From positions 1 to 45,488 of the forward strand of contig NXFV01002072.1 in assembly GCA_002803225.1 (NCBI GenBank): a DNA stretch of 45,488 nucleotides, read 5' to 3'. This document shows positions 21,857 to 33,457 of the stretch, one piece after another. The notes beneath the pieces were generated by a model. The model did not search any database. It saw nothing but the letters and a program-made list of their open reading frames with translations, and was not told where the DNA came from. Numbering within the stretch: the first letter of the stretch is position 1; each line of letters starts with the position of its first letter. The position numbers and the translations under genes were made by a program. The DNA comes from Gamarada debralockiae (taxonomy: Eukaryota > Ascomycota > Leotiomycetes > Helotiales > Hyphodiscaceae).

Positions 21857-22431
21857 TCACCGAATAAACTGATCTACGAAATCTATACCCAGTCTATTTT
21901 CAGAGTAATGCTTCCTCACTAAATCCAACTTACTGAAAGAATCCTCAACCCCCAACGCCTTTCCATCCGGATCAACATGGAGGTATGCGCCAGTAACATG
22001 AAACAGCGTACAAATTTCCGACATTCCTTCAGTACCTCCAACGTGTGAATGTCACTCGGTGATTCAAAACTATAGCTCCCTTCCTGAGCCCTCCAGTCGC
22101 GCTCCAAATGATGCCATCGGCCTCTCAAGATGGTGGTATGAACAGGACCAACATAGCGATGTCGAGATAGGATTCCGCTCCGTTTGGCTTTCAGAATAAA
22201 GTTATTGACAAAGAAGCCCTGGCTTACTGAGAACACGAGAGACCGAAACCAAACGTCGGGACCTTGGGGAACCCAGAGGCGCTCATCGCAGTCGACATCT
22301 AGGACGCTGGGTACCACTAGGTCAGAGAGGACGTTAGGGAGTTTGGGCCTCGGTAAGGGATGACTTCTTAGTTTTCGCGGGGTTCGTTTGAGCCATATTT
22401 GCGAATCAGTTGATGTGATATAGCTTGGCAA
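21857..22431 (-). pseudogene. Broken cupin dioxygenase (ChrR-like, 2,4'-dihydroxyacetophenone dioxygenase-like)
   Basis: On the minus strand the frame from 22431 encodes a cupin: LWVPQGPDVWFRSLVF, FFVNNFILKAKRSGILSRHR, then GPVHTTILRGRWHHLERDW and GSYSFESPSDIHTLEV. The metal-ligand pattern (SRHRYVGPVHT) is kept. After HTLEV the frame is lost by a one-base deletion near 22031. In the next frame the family's end continues cleanly: SEICTLFHVTGAYLHVDPDG and KALGVEDSFSKLDL, with the stop at 21859-21857. The position where the start is expected (before PSYITSTDS) is TTG, and I see no ATG in frame nearby. A TATATAA box lies upstream on this strand (about 22480-22490). Two separate lesions argue for a pseudogene; an upstream starting exon cannot be excluded. 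Confidence 0.8.
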
Positions 22432-24827
22432 GGGTTGTTTCCAAGAGACAGAAACGGAACCCTGTTCTCCTGGACAGTTGTTTATATATGGCTTTCTACC
22501 CCCCCAACCCTGCGGCCAGATTCCTAATAATTATTTGTCGCTGATTGGCAACATCTCGGAAGCTAATATTTCCAGGAAATACTCTGCTGCTACCTTCACC
22601 AATCCAAGGAGACTGTCGAAGTGTTTAGGCGGCTCGACGGCTTTTGAGCGGATACACTGCACAGGACTGGAGCTTGGACCCGATCTGGAGGGCGGTTGTC
22701 CCCGATTACGGGCAGTAATATTTTCCAAATGTCTTCATAATCATCTACTACAGAATGCTCTCGGCTTTGAAGCCTTGAAGGAGGACGGATTTTCAAGGGT
22801 TCGGCAAAGTCACGTGGATAACCCCTATGTCACGAGACCCAAACATGGAGAGCGAGGATTCCAGCAGTGATAAATACGGCAGGGAGTCTCAGGCATACTA
22901 GGCTACATCAAGGTCAAAGGTCCCGATAGCAAATACGCGACAGCAAGTACAGAGCAGTGAAGAAAGCCACGATCAGATGTGCTAGAACGAGGCCATCAAA
23001 GAAGGATTTGCGTTACGAGAGGGCTCTCGACAACGAGAGAGCTACCAGCGACGACATAACAATTGACAAGGAAAATGGAATGAATTCACTCAACGATAAC
23101 CACCAGGCCATTGGAAAGCATAACGAATTTGATCGCCAAGCATGGGAGAAGTCTCGCAAGAAGTAATCCGCCGTGCACCGTTGAGTCCAGCCCTGTCGGA
23201 TCTCTTCTAATTCGGCTGCTTGGTTTTGGGGTGGATTTCTGTATTCCGAGATTTACTTATTACTCTGCGAGACGGACGTCGTACCTGTCATACTTCTAAT
23301 CCTTTTCCTCTTCCCCATACAGGGCTCTTAATAGCAGTGTGAATGGGCCCAACAGGCTACCATTGTAATTCGGATACAAAATGTTAATCCCTAATTCTGA
23401 TTTCAGCGAGTAGAAGTTTCGACAGAGCCTACTAGAAGCAGACATTCGTAAGTCGCTCAATCCAACTCAGCAATTCATCAAGGATAGCTACTACTTACCC
23501 AAATTATCTGTTCTCAGTCACTCAAAAGCGTAGAGTGATTGATATCTTATATCCTAATCAATGCGGTACGGCCCATTCAGATTTGTAGCTATACTCCGAC
23601 ACGCTGGTCAATCCTTGGATACATATCAAACAATCAATAAATGTTAACAGGGAAGAGATGGAATGAGTGGCAAATGTTTGCGTGGGGCGCTCGGACGATA
23701 TCATGTTTAGCTTAGAAGTGTGGTGCGCTGACTGGCTCGGCTAGAACAGATTGGTATTTGAAGCAGACAATGTCTACGTTAAATATCAGCCTTCGCGTCG
23801 TACCCTTTCAAACTGACCAAGGACAATGAAAACCGGTATCGCGCGAATGTCACTAGGCCAGAACACGATTGCTGCCCATAATACAATTTCCCCTTCTTAT
23901 TCGAAGGTGAGACAAAACTCTGAATGTGTGGTTCCACATGGCTTGAAGCCAGCTTCCCTCGGAAGAGTTTTGGAACGAGGAAAGGATGGGGACTGCAGCC
24001 AACTTCCTACGCAGGATCACGATGCTTTTCCCTCCGTGTCTTGCCTCCACATTCACTCCCTCTACAATTTCCTTCGCAGCGGAATCTTGTACCCGCAAGC
24101 ACCACCCATCTAGAGACGCTTCCACAATCATCTAGTATCCAGCTGTTAACAACACCACCGCCTCCTCTCTTCTCATCAACCACAGCCCTTACTTCAACTA
24201 GTATCAACAGCACCTCGCAGATCGCATATCCTCCGCTGTTAAGATCTTCTCTCTCGTCCACAAATGGTGTCTCAATTGCTCCGTCGTCAACAGGTACATC
24301 GCCACTCCTTGCATCGACTTCTGCGGAAGCAAGCGATGCCTCGCTGACCGTTTATCGGTCACAGTCGGCAGCATCATCTCTCTCACCACATCAGACGATC
24401 AACGAGTCTCTGCCATCAACGGTATCATCAGCTTCCTCAGCGACTGTTCTCCCATCGAGCGATCCAAAAGAGTACTTTCGCAACGGGATTGGATCTAGCA
24501 ATACCAAACGGATCGGTTATCTAGTTCAAGCAACTAAAGGCATCATTGAATCGGAAAGTCTTGACCAACAATCATTCACCACTTCATGCCGGGCCACTCG
24601 GCCACTGATTCACCGGAGAAGGAAGCGCCGAAATTCAATGGGTTTAGCAAAACATTCACTTGAACGCTCCAGCTCTCACTGCCGGCTCTCCAAAGCCGGA
24701 CGAGGATTTTTCTTGCATTTGTGACCATCTTCGCTATTTTACATGGTGCAAGTAACGCCCTATGCCATGCACCTTCAACTCCCTCAAATCCTGACCGTAG
24801 CAGATCCCGCAATATCATCTCCTCAAA
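22432..24827. other. 2.4-kb stretch without a confident gene
   Basis: Open frames exist, but none is convincing. One at 22957-23166 is short and very hydrophilic. One at 23924-24724 is Ser/Thr/Pro-rich over about 266 codons and could be a remnant of a wall or surface protein; it has no good start and no recognised domain. Several parts are AT-rich. No repeats or RNA genes are recognised. Confidence 0.35.
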
Positions 24828-26291
24828 TCAACTATCTGAGTGGTCATCATCACCATTCTTCTCCGGCGTCAACAAGCCATTCTGGTCACTCCTCGCGGCC
24901 TCCCTATCATCGGCCGCCCCATCCTCCTCCGCCGGCTCATCCTTTCCATACGGATGTTCCTTGTACACATTTCTCGCAGCCACCATCTGCTCATCAGGAT
25001 CTTCAATGCGCATATCCACGAAATCCGTAACTTTCTCATCCTCAACTGCATTTGCAAATCCCATTTTCTGTTTCTGGATGTTCTTCGTTCTCTGCGGCCT
25101 GATCGCAGTTTTCTGAACAATTGGGTAATAGTACGCTGCTTTCTGATGGTGGCCATCCGATCCATCATGCACCGCAATCATAACTTCGTCGTCGTACTTG
25201 TCGAGGATTGATCCAGTCTGGTGGGCACTCTCGTAGGCGCGGATCCGCTTGAATCGGAAGCACCCAGCACCGGCATTGGTCTTATTGGGATACAGTTCTT
25301 CGTCATCCTTCTCAGGATCAAACGTATCGAACTTCCTCTTGAAGGACAGAGCTTCTTCGGGAGTCTCTGTAAGGAAGAACTCGTATTCGATAGTCTCATC
25401 AGGAGCTGGAACTCGTTCTGGATCACGCTCATGGGCTTCTCTAGCAGCATCTTTGGCGGCTTGCTCCTCGTCAGTCGGTGGTACTGGACGTAGCAAACTG
25501 TTCTCAAGGCGTATATCGTAGGTTGTGCTTGGTGGAACCGGATTGGTCAAGAATTTGACTGTAATATATCCTCCAGCATCTGGGAAAGCATCGAGGTCTG
25601 GGAGAAGTGGATATGCGCTCACGACCTTCAAATTGCGGTTTGTAGGATGTCGTACTTGGAGAGGGTTCTTGACGTTTGATGCTGCGGTTTGGAAGCTCTT
25701 TTCAACCTGACTCTTGATGTATGCTGGTGAATCTCGATCGACATTCTGTGCGGGTCTCCGAACTCGACTTCCAGTATTATCGATTAATGATCTCGAAGTT
25801 GTAGAATCAAAGCGTGATTTGGAGGTGTATGAAGAGATGTATTCGGTTCGGCGGAGGAAGGAGACACCCGTGTCAGAGAATTTTGGCTTGCCAAGTGTAG
25901 AGAGAGGTCTGAGGAGTGCGCGATCGTGAGGGTGAGGTGTTGGTGCATGTAATGGAGCTTGAATAGCTGTAGAGACAATGGTAAGCACTTGCGCATATGC
26001 AGAATGGAATCTTCACTTACAACTCTCATCTCCATCAAAGATACCTGGCATTCCCACCAAATCTAAGGGCATTCCAAGCTCTGCATCTGCCTCAATGTTG
26101 AGGGGCTGATCCCGTGCAAGTCTCGAAGCAAAACCAGGTGTTGTGTATTGTCCGCTGGCAAGGCCAGTATTAGGAATGTCGAGGAGCTTTGGGGGGTTTG
26201 GAGGAGGTGGTAAGGCATTGGAATATCGTATTCGCGCGATATAATCTTGATGAATCATGCGCTCGGCGCCTCGAGGAGCCGAAGACGCCAT
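24828..26291 (-). CDS. PAF1: RNA polymerase II-associated factor PAF1, 2 exons, 469 aa
   Basis: Exon 1 is 26291-26021 and exon 2 is 25966-24828, with a 54-bp intron and frame kept. The N-terminus has the family motif QDYIARIRYSNALPPPPNPP followed by KLLDIP. The middle has YEFFLTETPEEALSFKRKF and FRFKRIRAYE. The C-terminus is acidic (DEPAEEDGAADDREAA...DDDHSDS), as in other Paf1 proteins. PAF1 is a core subunit of the Paf1 complex, which rides with RNA polymerase II, aids elongation and is needed for H2B ubiquitination and H3K4/K36 methylation. The gene is divergent from the broken sterol dehydrogenase. The identification is strong from motif order. Confidence 0.93.
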
Positions 26292-26984
26292 TCTGAGGTT
26301 GATAGAGCGTTTACTGGATTGTTGTTGCTGGTTGTCGAATGCCCTGTTATATTTTGAGATGTAGTCGCGAAGTCCCAGCGCCAGTTTTTAGCGTCATTTT
26401 CGGCGAGGCTGAGTGAATCGGTGTCACCTTATAAGCATAGCAAGCGATTGAGTCTGCTTTTTTTTGCGTGGGGATGTAAGTCATTCAAGTGGATTGCAAG
26501 ACAATGAGGCCTTTACCCAATCAGTGAAAAGGTCTTGTAATTTTTGGTGTCAGTGGACCAATGGTTGCGCTTTGCCCGTAACTTCTGCCATCGAGATGCA
26601 AGGAGCCTCAAAGTATAGCCCCACCTTGCAAATCCAGTCTCAAGCCTCCCGGGTCGCCTTTGTTTGAGCCACTGGGAGGCAGACTCAAATGTGCAGCAAA
26701 GATTCAAACTATAAAAGCCTCGAAGTATTATCCATTCGCGGATAAGAGCTCATAGGACGACTAATCGCCGGCTTTCCTCGAAGTCGCCGTGCTCAGCCTT
26801 GCGGTACCAAATTGAGTTACAGGATCAATGGATATACTCGGCTCTGTCCGTTCTACTTCAATACCGGAGCACCAATCTCTCAATTTATATAAACTGCTTC
26901 CAATGTCTCTCCCCGTCTTCTTTCTCTTGCAATCATTCCTTCCATTCCATTTTACTCCCTTTCTCCAATGTACACTCCTCCAGG
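26292..26984. other. Divergent intergenic region, PAF1 and the dead dehydrogenase
   Basis: About 690 bp with no gene seen. A CT-rich stretch with TATA-like sequence (TTTATATAAAC, about 26883) precedes the plus-strand pseudogene start. Confidence 0.4.
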
Positions 26985-28191
26985 ATGACTTCCTCGGATA
27001 TGTCGAAAGAACCTCTAGGCAAGGTCCTGGTCATAGGAGGCTGCGGTTTCCTAGGAAGCCACATCGTAGAACATTTGCTTGCATCGTCCATTACATCCGT
27101 TGCTGTCGTAAGTCGACATGCCAAACAGACCCCTATCTTATCCTCAGTGTCGAGTACTACGATGCGGCATCACGTCCCTCCCTTCCATCTTTGAGATTTT
27201 CAAGCGAGTGCAACCTAACGTTGTAATGCACACCGTGAGCCCCTCACCAACGAAAGCTACCGAGGACGAGTTGCAAATTGTCAATGTCAAAGGAACAGGA
27301 ATGTCATTGAAGCCTGCCAGGAAACCGGAGTCAAAGCCCTGATATATACAAAGCATATGCCCCGTCGTCCAAGGCACGTTCAAGACTGCGTGCGAGAATG
27401 CAGACGAGTCGTAGCCCGTAGTAATGAGCTCTGCTCAGAAAGATCCATATTCATGCACCAAGGTAAGGGCCCCTTTCCCTCACCTTCCCTATAACTCAGC
27501 CAACCCTGTGTTACAGGCAGAAGGAGGAGCCCTCATCCTCTCCGTTAAGCGCCAATATAGCTTCTTTACTTGCTCCCTGAGAGCCCAAGCCGTGTTCGAC
27601 GAGCGCGATGGCGAAGTACTTTCCCAAATAATGGACGTCTACTACAACGGCGAGCCTAGCTTGCAAATCGACCCCAACACGACCTCTTCAACTTCACCTA
27701 CGCAGGCAATCTCGCCTCCGCCAACCTACTCGCTGCTTCCGCGCTTCTCCGCACCTCTGCCACCCCTTCCCCTACCCCTGAGAACGAGAAAGTCGACGGC
27801 GAAGCTTTCTTCGTGACAAACGACGAGCCAATGCTATTCTGGGACTTCTCGCCCGCGGTGTTCAATGGGCTGGGTGATAAGGGGATGGGAAGATTAGGGT
27901 GTTGAGTCAAGGGAAGGCACTTGTGATGGCGAAGGTGCTGAAGAGTACGTTTGCGATGGCGGGGAAGACGCCGCTGTTGATGAAGAAGTTGGTTTGGTAT
28001 TGTTGTATGACGGCTTATTTTATTAATGAGAAGGCGAAGGGGAGGCTGGGATATAAGGTACAGGTGCCGATGGGAGAGGCTATTGAGAGATCTGTTAAGG
28101 TGGGTCAGCTCTAAGTGTTTCGAGAGAGTGAAATATTAATTTGAGGCAGTAGTTTGTTGAACGCAAGGCGATTATTGCAGAGAAGGTTTGA
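26985..28191 (+). pseudogene. Decayed 3-beta-HSD / sterol-4-alpha-carboxylate 3-dehydrogenase-like gene
   Basis: The start is good: MTSSDMSKEPLGKVLVIGGC, with the Rossmann GGCGFLGSHIVEHLL motif. After that the family's sequence hops between frames: VEYYDA, then ITSLPSIFEIFKRVQPN with VVMHTVSPSPTKATEDE, then VIEACQETGVKALIYT, then VVQGTFK. Next come SSAQKDPYSCTK (the YxxxK active-site region), NFTYAGNLASANLL and VTNDEPMLFWDF, then KALVMAKVLKSTF. At least six frame breaks occur (about 27150, 27172, 27300, 27360, 27690 and 27880). Two conserved Trp codons are TAG (in DES*PVV near 27413, and in SVK*FVERK near 28151). Two introns are still recognisable (after SCTK and after ERSVK). Enzymes of this group oxidise 3-beta-hydroxysteroids with NAD(P). 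No working protein can be made. Confidence 0.9.
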
Positions 28192-28488
28192 CTTTGGGCG
28201 ACGGAGATGCACTGTCGAAGAGGGGTATTTTTGGGCTTGTGGATAAGGGTTTTGGAAAGCTTCGCTCAATTCATATTCTATCTGACTAGCGATCTAGTCT
28301 TACCCCATCCTTTAATGCCCGTTATCCCTAGGTATAGTGCGAACACAGAAGGCTTCATTAAAGGCAATAGTCTCTCTTTTTCATGCGGTCCAATGTTTGT
28401 ACAAATGATGCTCGGCATCATACTTCAACACAATCTTCGCCCCTTGCACTTGATGTCCTTCCCAGCTCCCCGGCTCCCCATCTTCCGC
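28192..28488. other. Convergent intergenic region
   Basis: About 300 bp between the end of the pseudogene and the RER1 stop. I see nothing in it. Confidence 0.4.
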
Positions 28489-29255
28489 TCAAGAGCTGTT
28501 CTTGTTGTACTTCGCCTTCCCGAACGAGAACGGCACATATCGGTATTTGATCATATGTTGGATTTGTCTCCGCACTGCCCAGAGTTAGCCTCTCCTCTCA
28601 CAAAATCACCTCAGATATAGAACTCACTCGTCAACGCAAACAGAATCAGCCAATAAACCACCAACACAGGCCAGAAAACAGGAACATCAAAGATCGAGAA
28701 CCAAGTGCAGACGAATCCAATAGTAATCGCTCTCGTTGCCGAGTACCAGAACTTAAACTCAGGAAGACGGCGAATGAAGGGACGGAACTCCTCGTCTTGT
28801 TTCGTGGGTAGTCCACCAGCGGAGCCATCTTCCATCTCATTGTCTATCACTTCGTTGCTCGGGTCGAATTTGGGTTGCAGGAAGGCGAGAAAGAGGTTTA
28901 GGAGGTAGATTCCGAGGGAGTAGGCCACTGTGAGAGTGCGCTTGTTAGTCGATGAACTTGAGGTATTTGGTTTTCGAGGTGGGAAGCGTACCAATGTACC
29001 ATCCTTGCGCGACGAATATTCTGATGAAGAAGACCATCAAGAGCCCAGCGGTTCCAATCCATCTGTAGGGAGTATAGGGAGTCGATTTGTCAAGCCACGC
29101 TTGGTATTGCTACAACATCCATCAGCAGCCATCCCTACACATCCAAAATCTCACAAATGTGTCTATGCAAGCGCATCGCAACTTACTCTCGCGAACTTGG
29201 AAGTCTGCGCGCTCACAGCCGCAAAAGGGGTTTGCTCAGGCTCCATTGAATCCAT
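28489..29255 (-). CDS. RER1: RER1, ER retention/retrieval receptor, 4 exons, 190 aa
   Basis: Minus-strand exons are 29255-29187, 29109-28992, 28927-28628 and 28574-28489; introns 77, 64 and 53 bp, all phases consistent. The product starts [20 protein letters not shown]. It continues with [18 protein letters not shown] and the first hydrophobic hairpin, then [20 protein letters not shown]. The hallmark [20 protein letters not shown] is next, followed by the second hairpin ([19 protein letters not shown]). The end is [20 protein letters not shown]. The length equals that of known RER1 proteins. It sits in the cis-Golgi and returns ER membrane proteins through COPI vesicles by reading polar residues in membrane segments. 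The last exon was placed by homology; without it the frame ends in an unrelated short tail. Confidence 0.96.
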
Positions 29256-29634
29256 GGTTACGACGCTCCTTCCTCTTTCAATATGTTTCGGACTGTGCCG
29301 TGGTGCCGCAATGAATGCGCAATCGATTTCGCGAAGGAGTGAGGTCGAGGTTGCGCGCGAAATGGTGAACTTAAAATTGTTGAACTCGATTTCGAGAGAC
29401 ACCTTTCAAATTCATTCAGGGAGGCGCGAGCCGGGGCCCCGGTCAATCATTTTACCGTAGCATCGTTTACACGTGATGCGGCCGCTGGCAGGGCAGCCTC
29501 CGTTCTTGGCCCGTCCTTCCTCGGCTGGTTTCGGTGTAGGCAAGTGGGATATCAAGCTGGTCTTGAGTCTCGAGCCTCTTTTGCAAACGAATTCCAAACT
29601 ACTCTACAAATTGTAGCAACTGCCATCTACCAAG
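29256..29634. other. Divergent promoter region, RER1 and enoyl-CoA hydratase
   Basis: About 380 bp between two divergent start codons. No gene, repeat or known motif is seen. Confidence 0.4.
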
Positions 29635-30547
29635 ATGAATACTTTCAGAGCTATGAGGCCAATTGCCTCCCGATTCTCAAAACAGACTCTCCCTGCCATC
29701 AGAAGCTACTCCGCATCAACCTATGAATTCATCGAGACATCAGAGCCACGACCAGGAGTTGGGCAAAGTACATATCCCCTTTTCTCCCCGTATTCAATCC
29801 ACTAACAAACCCGCAGTAACGCTCAACCGCCCCAAAGCCCTCAATGCTCTCTCCACTCCCCTAATCACCGAACTCAACCGCGCCCTCTCTTCGTACGAGA
29901 GCAACCCCCAAATCCGCACCATCCTCCTAACGGGCTCCCAAAAGGCCTTCGCAGCAGGCGCCGACATCAAAGAAATGGCATCGCTAACATTCTCCGAAGC
30001 CTACACAACCTCCTTCATAGAATCCTGGTCCTCCCTCACCACCGCCATCAAGAAACCCATCATCGCTGCCGTCTCAGGTCACGCCTTAGGCGGAGGTTGT
30101 GAGTTAGCTTTGATGTGCGATATCTTGTACTGTACCGAGACAGCGAATTTCGGACAGCCGGAAATTAAATTGGGCACGATACCTGGAGCGGGAGGGAGCC
30201 AGAGACTTACGCGGGCTATTGGGAAAGCTAGAGCTATGGAACTGATTTTGACTGGGAAGAACTTTAGTGGGAAGGAAGCTTTTGAGTGGGGTGTAGCGGC
30301 GAGGGCTTTTGGGACTTACGAGGAATTGATGGAGGGGAGTTTGAAGACTGCGGAGAGTATTGCGGGGTATAGTAAGGTGGCTGTTATGGCGGGGAAGGAG
30401 GTTGTGAATAAGAGTCAGGATCTTGGGATAAGGGATGGTGTTGAGTATGAAAGGAGGGTATTCCACAGTCTTTTTGGGAGTGAGGATCAGAAGATTGGCA
30501 TGAAGGCTTTTGCGGAGAAGAAGAAGGCGGAATGGACGGATAAATGA
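29635..30547 (+). CDS. Mitochondrial enoyl-CoA hydratase, 2 exons, 287 aa
   Basis: Exon 1 is 29635-29767 and exon 2 is 29817-30547, with a 49-bp intron and CTAAC branch site. The first ~27 residues (MNTFRAMRPIASRFSKQTLP...) are Arg/Ser-rich without acids, a mitochondrial presequence. The crotonase core follows: TLNRPKALNALS, the oxyanion-hole motif FAAGADIKEMA, then GHALGGGCELALMCD with catalytic Glu near residue 140. Next is ANFGQPEIKLGTIPGAGG, with the second catalytic Glu near 160. The enzyme hydrates trans-2-enoyl-CoA in beta-oxidation and in valine/isoleucine breakdown. Both acid residues are kept, so it should be a true hydratase like ECHS1 rather than a 3-hydroxyisobutyryl-CoA hydrolase. 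Confidence 0.95.
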
Positions 30548-30797
30548 GTTATGAATCGATGAGGAGCATGAAAAGTAGTATGTGGGTTATGTACTGTATA
30601 TGTTTTGACACGAAAAGTTGAAATGGTGCATCGACATGTAAATGGTATATCATTCATTCCCGTGTGCTTGCTATACTCCTGATCCTGAACCACCATAACC
30701 ATCCATGGTTTTGTCGTCGTCAAAACCAAAACGCCAATATGCTACTCAACCAACCTATGCCCGTGATACCCTTCTTCTAAATCGTCATAAATACATT

Positions 30798-32899
30798 CTA
30801 AATTTCTTCCTTCAATACCTTATCCGTACTCGACCATTCCTTGCACCATCCCAACCAGCTTCGCTTCAAACAATGCGATTCTCCTGGGGCATCCGTAGGG
30901 TTCGTGGTAGGGGTTGATGTGGGAGATGGATCCACACAAATTAGTCCGAACCATGCCGAAGACGTGCAAGAATGGCTACTTGTCGTCGAACTTGGTGCGG
31001 TGGAGGTTGGTATGGCTGGTGGGGAGGTAATTAGATGAGAGTTCGTTTGAGTGCTAGTCTCATCGTGGCAGCCAAAGAAGAACCCAGGTGTCTGGCACTT
31101 TGTTGAGGTCGGAGCAGACTTGCCCGGGGATGATGTGGTGGGATCATTGCATCCAAACCACCCTGGAGTCTTGCAAGTAGAGGTGCTCGTTGTCGATGTT
31201 TTGGTGGGTGTAGCGTGAGGAGGAGTACTCTTGCTCTTGCTCGTCGTGGTGGTCTCGTCATTGCATCCAAACCACCCTGGGGTCTTGCATGTTGAAGTCG
31301 ATGTTGTTGTAGTAGTGGAACTTGTGCTGGTCACTCCAGAAGTGGTAGTCGTCTCATCCAAACATCCCCACCAGCCAGGAGTCTTACAGGTCGAGGTTCG
31401 GGTCCTCGTCTTCGTGTGGCTCGAGGTTGACGACGTTGTGGCAGTGCTATTGCCTTCCACTTCCTTCCATAATGGACAGTCATAACACTCCGGTGTAAAT
31501 TTACACTCTGGCACTGACTCGTAGGTCATGAGAACATCTGCGATGACCCTGATGATTCTATGGGTGATGACTGAAACCCGAGTTCCGTTATCCTTCACCA
31601 CATCATAAACGCACTCCCTTCCTGAGTGGCACGCACTCTCCAATGCATAGCCAGCGTATGAGCAGGTGGCAGTAGCGCCATTGCAAGTTCCCATATAGAT
31701 AGGATCCGCGGTATGCCCAAAATGATAAGCACCCGTGTAATCACGCTGTCCTGGGCGTGTAGGGTCTACGCCCGGCGGGATAGGAAGTCCCAATCGGCTC
31801 GAAGGTAGGGCATCAGGGACGGCCTGGAAGGTAAGGACCGGTACTCCATAAGTCAACCCTATCATGGCGCTGAGAGAGCCTCCGAGAGAATGCCCAGCCA
31901 TCCATACGTTGGCATTCGGATAAAGAGCTGTGACATTATTATAGAGATATCGAGCAGAAGCGTAGTATCGATTCTCCTTCGTCAAACTCTTCTTCAGACA
32001 AGTGATATTGCACGTATAAGTGCCCGTCGCGCAGTCGCAAACCTGGCGAGCGAAAGAACTGCCCTGTTGCCCACAGCAACAGCTGAAGAACAAATTGTCG
32101 TTTTCCTTATCGTTTGTTGTTGTGCCCTCTCCATCCCATACAGCTAGAGTTGTCCCTTTTAGTCCTATGACAATCGTGGAGTTAGTCTCATCCGCGTATA
32201 GATACCCTCGAAGTCCGTCCCCATCCCATCCAAATCCTATATCATCGGTCCTGTTGTAGCCTCCGTTGACATCCTTCCAATCCCCAGTCTCGGGGGTTTC
32301 GACATAGGCATTTGCCGCCATTTGGGCAAATGTTAAGACTGTATCCTTATCTGTCACATCTGGTCCTGGCAAATTATCCATAGTCCATGCTGAGGAGGAC
32401 AAAGCCCAATACCCCCCTTCCTCTCGAGCTGCGGCCACCATCGGATCGACCACAGAGGGCCGTCGGTCTTTTAATCGCTGTATGTGCATAGGAGTGCTCC
32501 GTACGACCAGTGGGCGGATATTTTCCTCTATCTCCCCATCCTCCGTTTCCATCCACATAGTCGAGCCAGGGTTGGAGACGTCCAGCCTTCTGTGTATCGT
32601 TTGGTCTTCGACTCCATGGTAGAGAACATGCCGTAAAGTCTATATTGTTATTGTGAGTATCTGCTTATCTTGAAAGGGATTTTGTTGAGACTTACAAAAA
32701 CATGCTCGTTATTTGAGGAGGTTTGAGGTTCTGGTTGCCCAGGAAAAAGAGGTAGTAAGGGTGGGGGGGGTGGTTGTTGTTGTTGGTATGACGCGGAGGT
32801 AGCGGTCGGTGGTGATAAGGCCAGGAATGATAACAGTAGCTTCGCGGTGACTCTGCCAGCAGAATGACATCTTGGAGAAGGGTGTCGATGTAAAGCCAT
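30798..32899 (-). CDS. ATG15: Autophagic lipase ATG15, 2 exons, 681 aa
   Basis: Exon 1 is 32899-32696 and exon 2 is 32639-30798, with a 56-bp intron that restores EHVFTLRHVLYHGVEDQ. One N-terminal membrane anchor (LLLSFLALSPPTA) is followed by a Gln/Pro spacer. The lipase class 3 domain has the nucleophile motif AGHSLGGSLSA, with Ser near residue 319. Cys-rich stretches (FFSCCCGQQG, CDCATGTYTCNITC) match Atg15. Atg15 is a vacuolar phospholipase that breaks autophagic and MVB membranes. The last ~220 residues are Ser/Thr-rich and contain four copies of C(K/Q)TPGW(W/F)GCxD, then two decayed copies. Repeated tails of this kind are known in filamentous-fungus Atg15 and are absent from yeast. The gene is convergent with the enoyl-CoA hydratase gene. 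Confidence 0.94.
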
Positions 32900-33457
32900 A
32901 TTGAAAATGTTTGTTGGCAAATGTAGACAAAAGAGAGAGAAACAAGGAGAGTCGTTGAGAGGGGGTGAGAGTGTGACGACGAAATATATTGTATCCCTCC
33001 ACCTGCCGGCGAGTCAAGGCGATCATATCATCATGTGCGGTGAATCGCCCGACTCTTTGCAGGGGTCAAGTTCACTTCGGATTGGTCCAGTTCGTATGCT
33101 CAGATTTACACATGCCGCATGACTCGATTTACGCAACACCTTCGTTCACCACTCGAACCGCGTCATTTGGAGCTCAGTCAGACCTCACTCCCGCATCGGC
33201 AACACTCAGGCTCCTTCGGTATCTGCGGTCTCCCATTTAGGCCACCTCCCTCCCAATACGCCTGTGGAGATGTAACTTTTGTACTTATTCGTTTCTTTCC
33301 TCTCCATATTTTTCCTGCTTTTCCCAATTGCCCACATTCGTTTGCCAACCATCCCCGGCCAGATCAGAGTTTCAAGACGTGTGCAATTCATGCGATCATC
33401 AGGCAAGAACTTGTCATAGGTAGGTCGCCCTTCAGCTTCTCTCCTCTCCAGAAAACA
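32900..33457. other. Divergent intergenic region, ATG15 and the VPS9-domain gene
   Basis: About 560 bp. An open frame in the plus direction (from 33119) runs into the VPS9-domain gene, but has no better start than the ATG at 33458. No separate gene is seen. Confidence 0.4.

Noticed and set aside
23924..24724. 266-codon Ser/Thr/Pro-rich plus-strand ORF as a surface protein gene
   Set aside because: No ATG start with signal peptide, no recognisable domain, and low-complexity composition that readily gives open frames. Kept only as a note in the intergenic entry.
9311..28191. General sequencing or assembly error as the cause of all frameshifts
   Set aside because: Long coding frames nearby (PUS7 3.0-kb exon, GT90 1.9 kb, PAF1 1.1 kb, ATG15 1.8 kb) are free of breaks, and the damaged genes also carry substitutions (TAG for Trp, TTG for the start). 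Error at single sites cannot be excluded.
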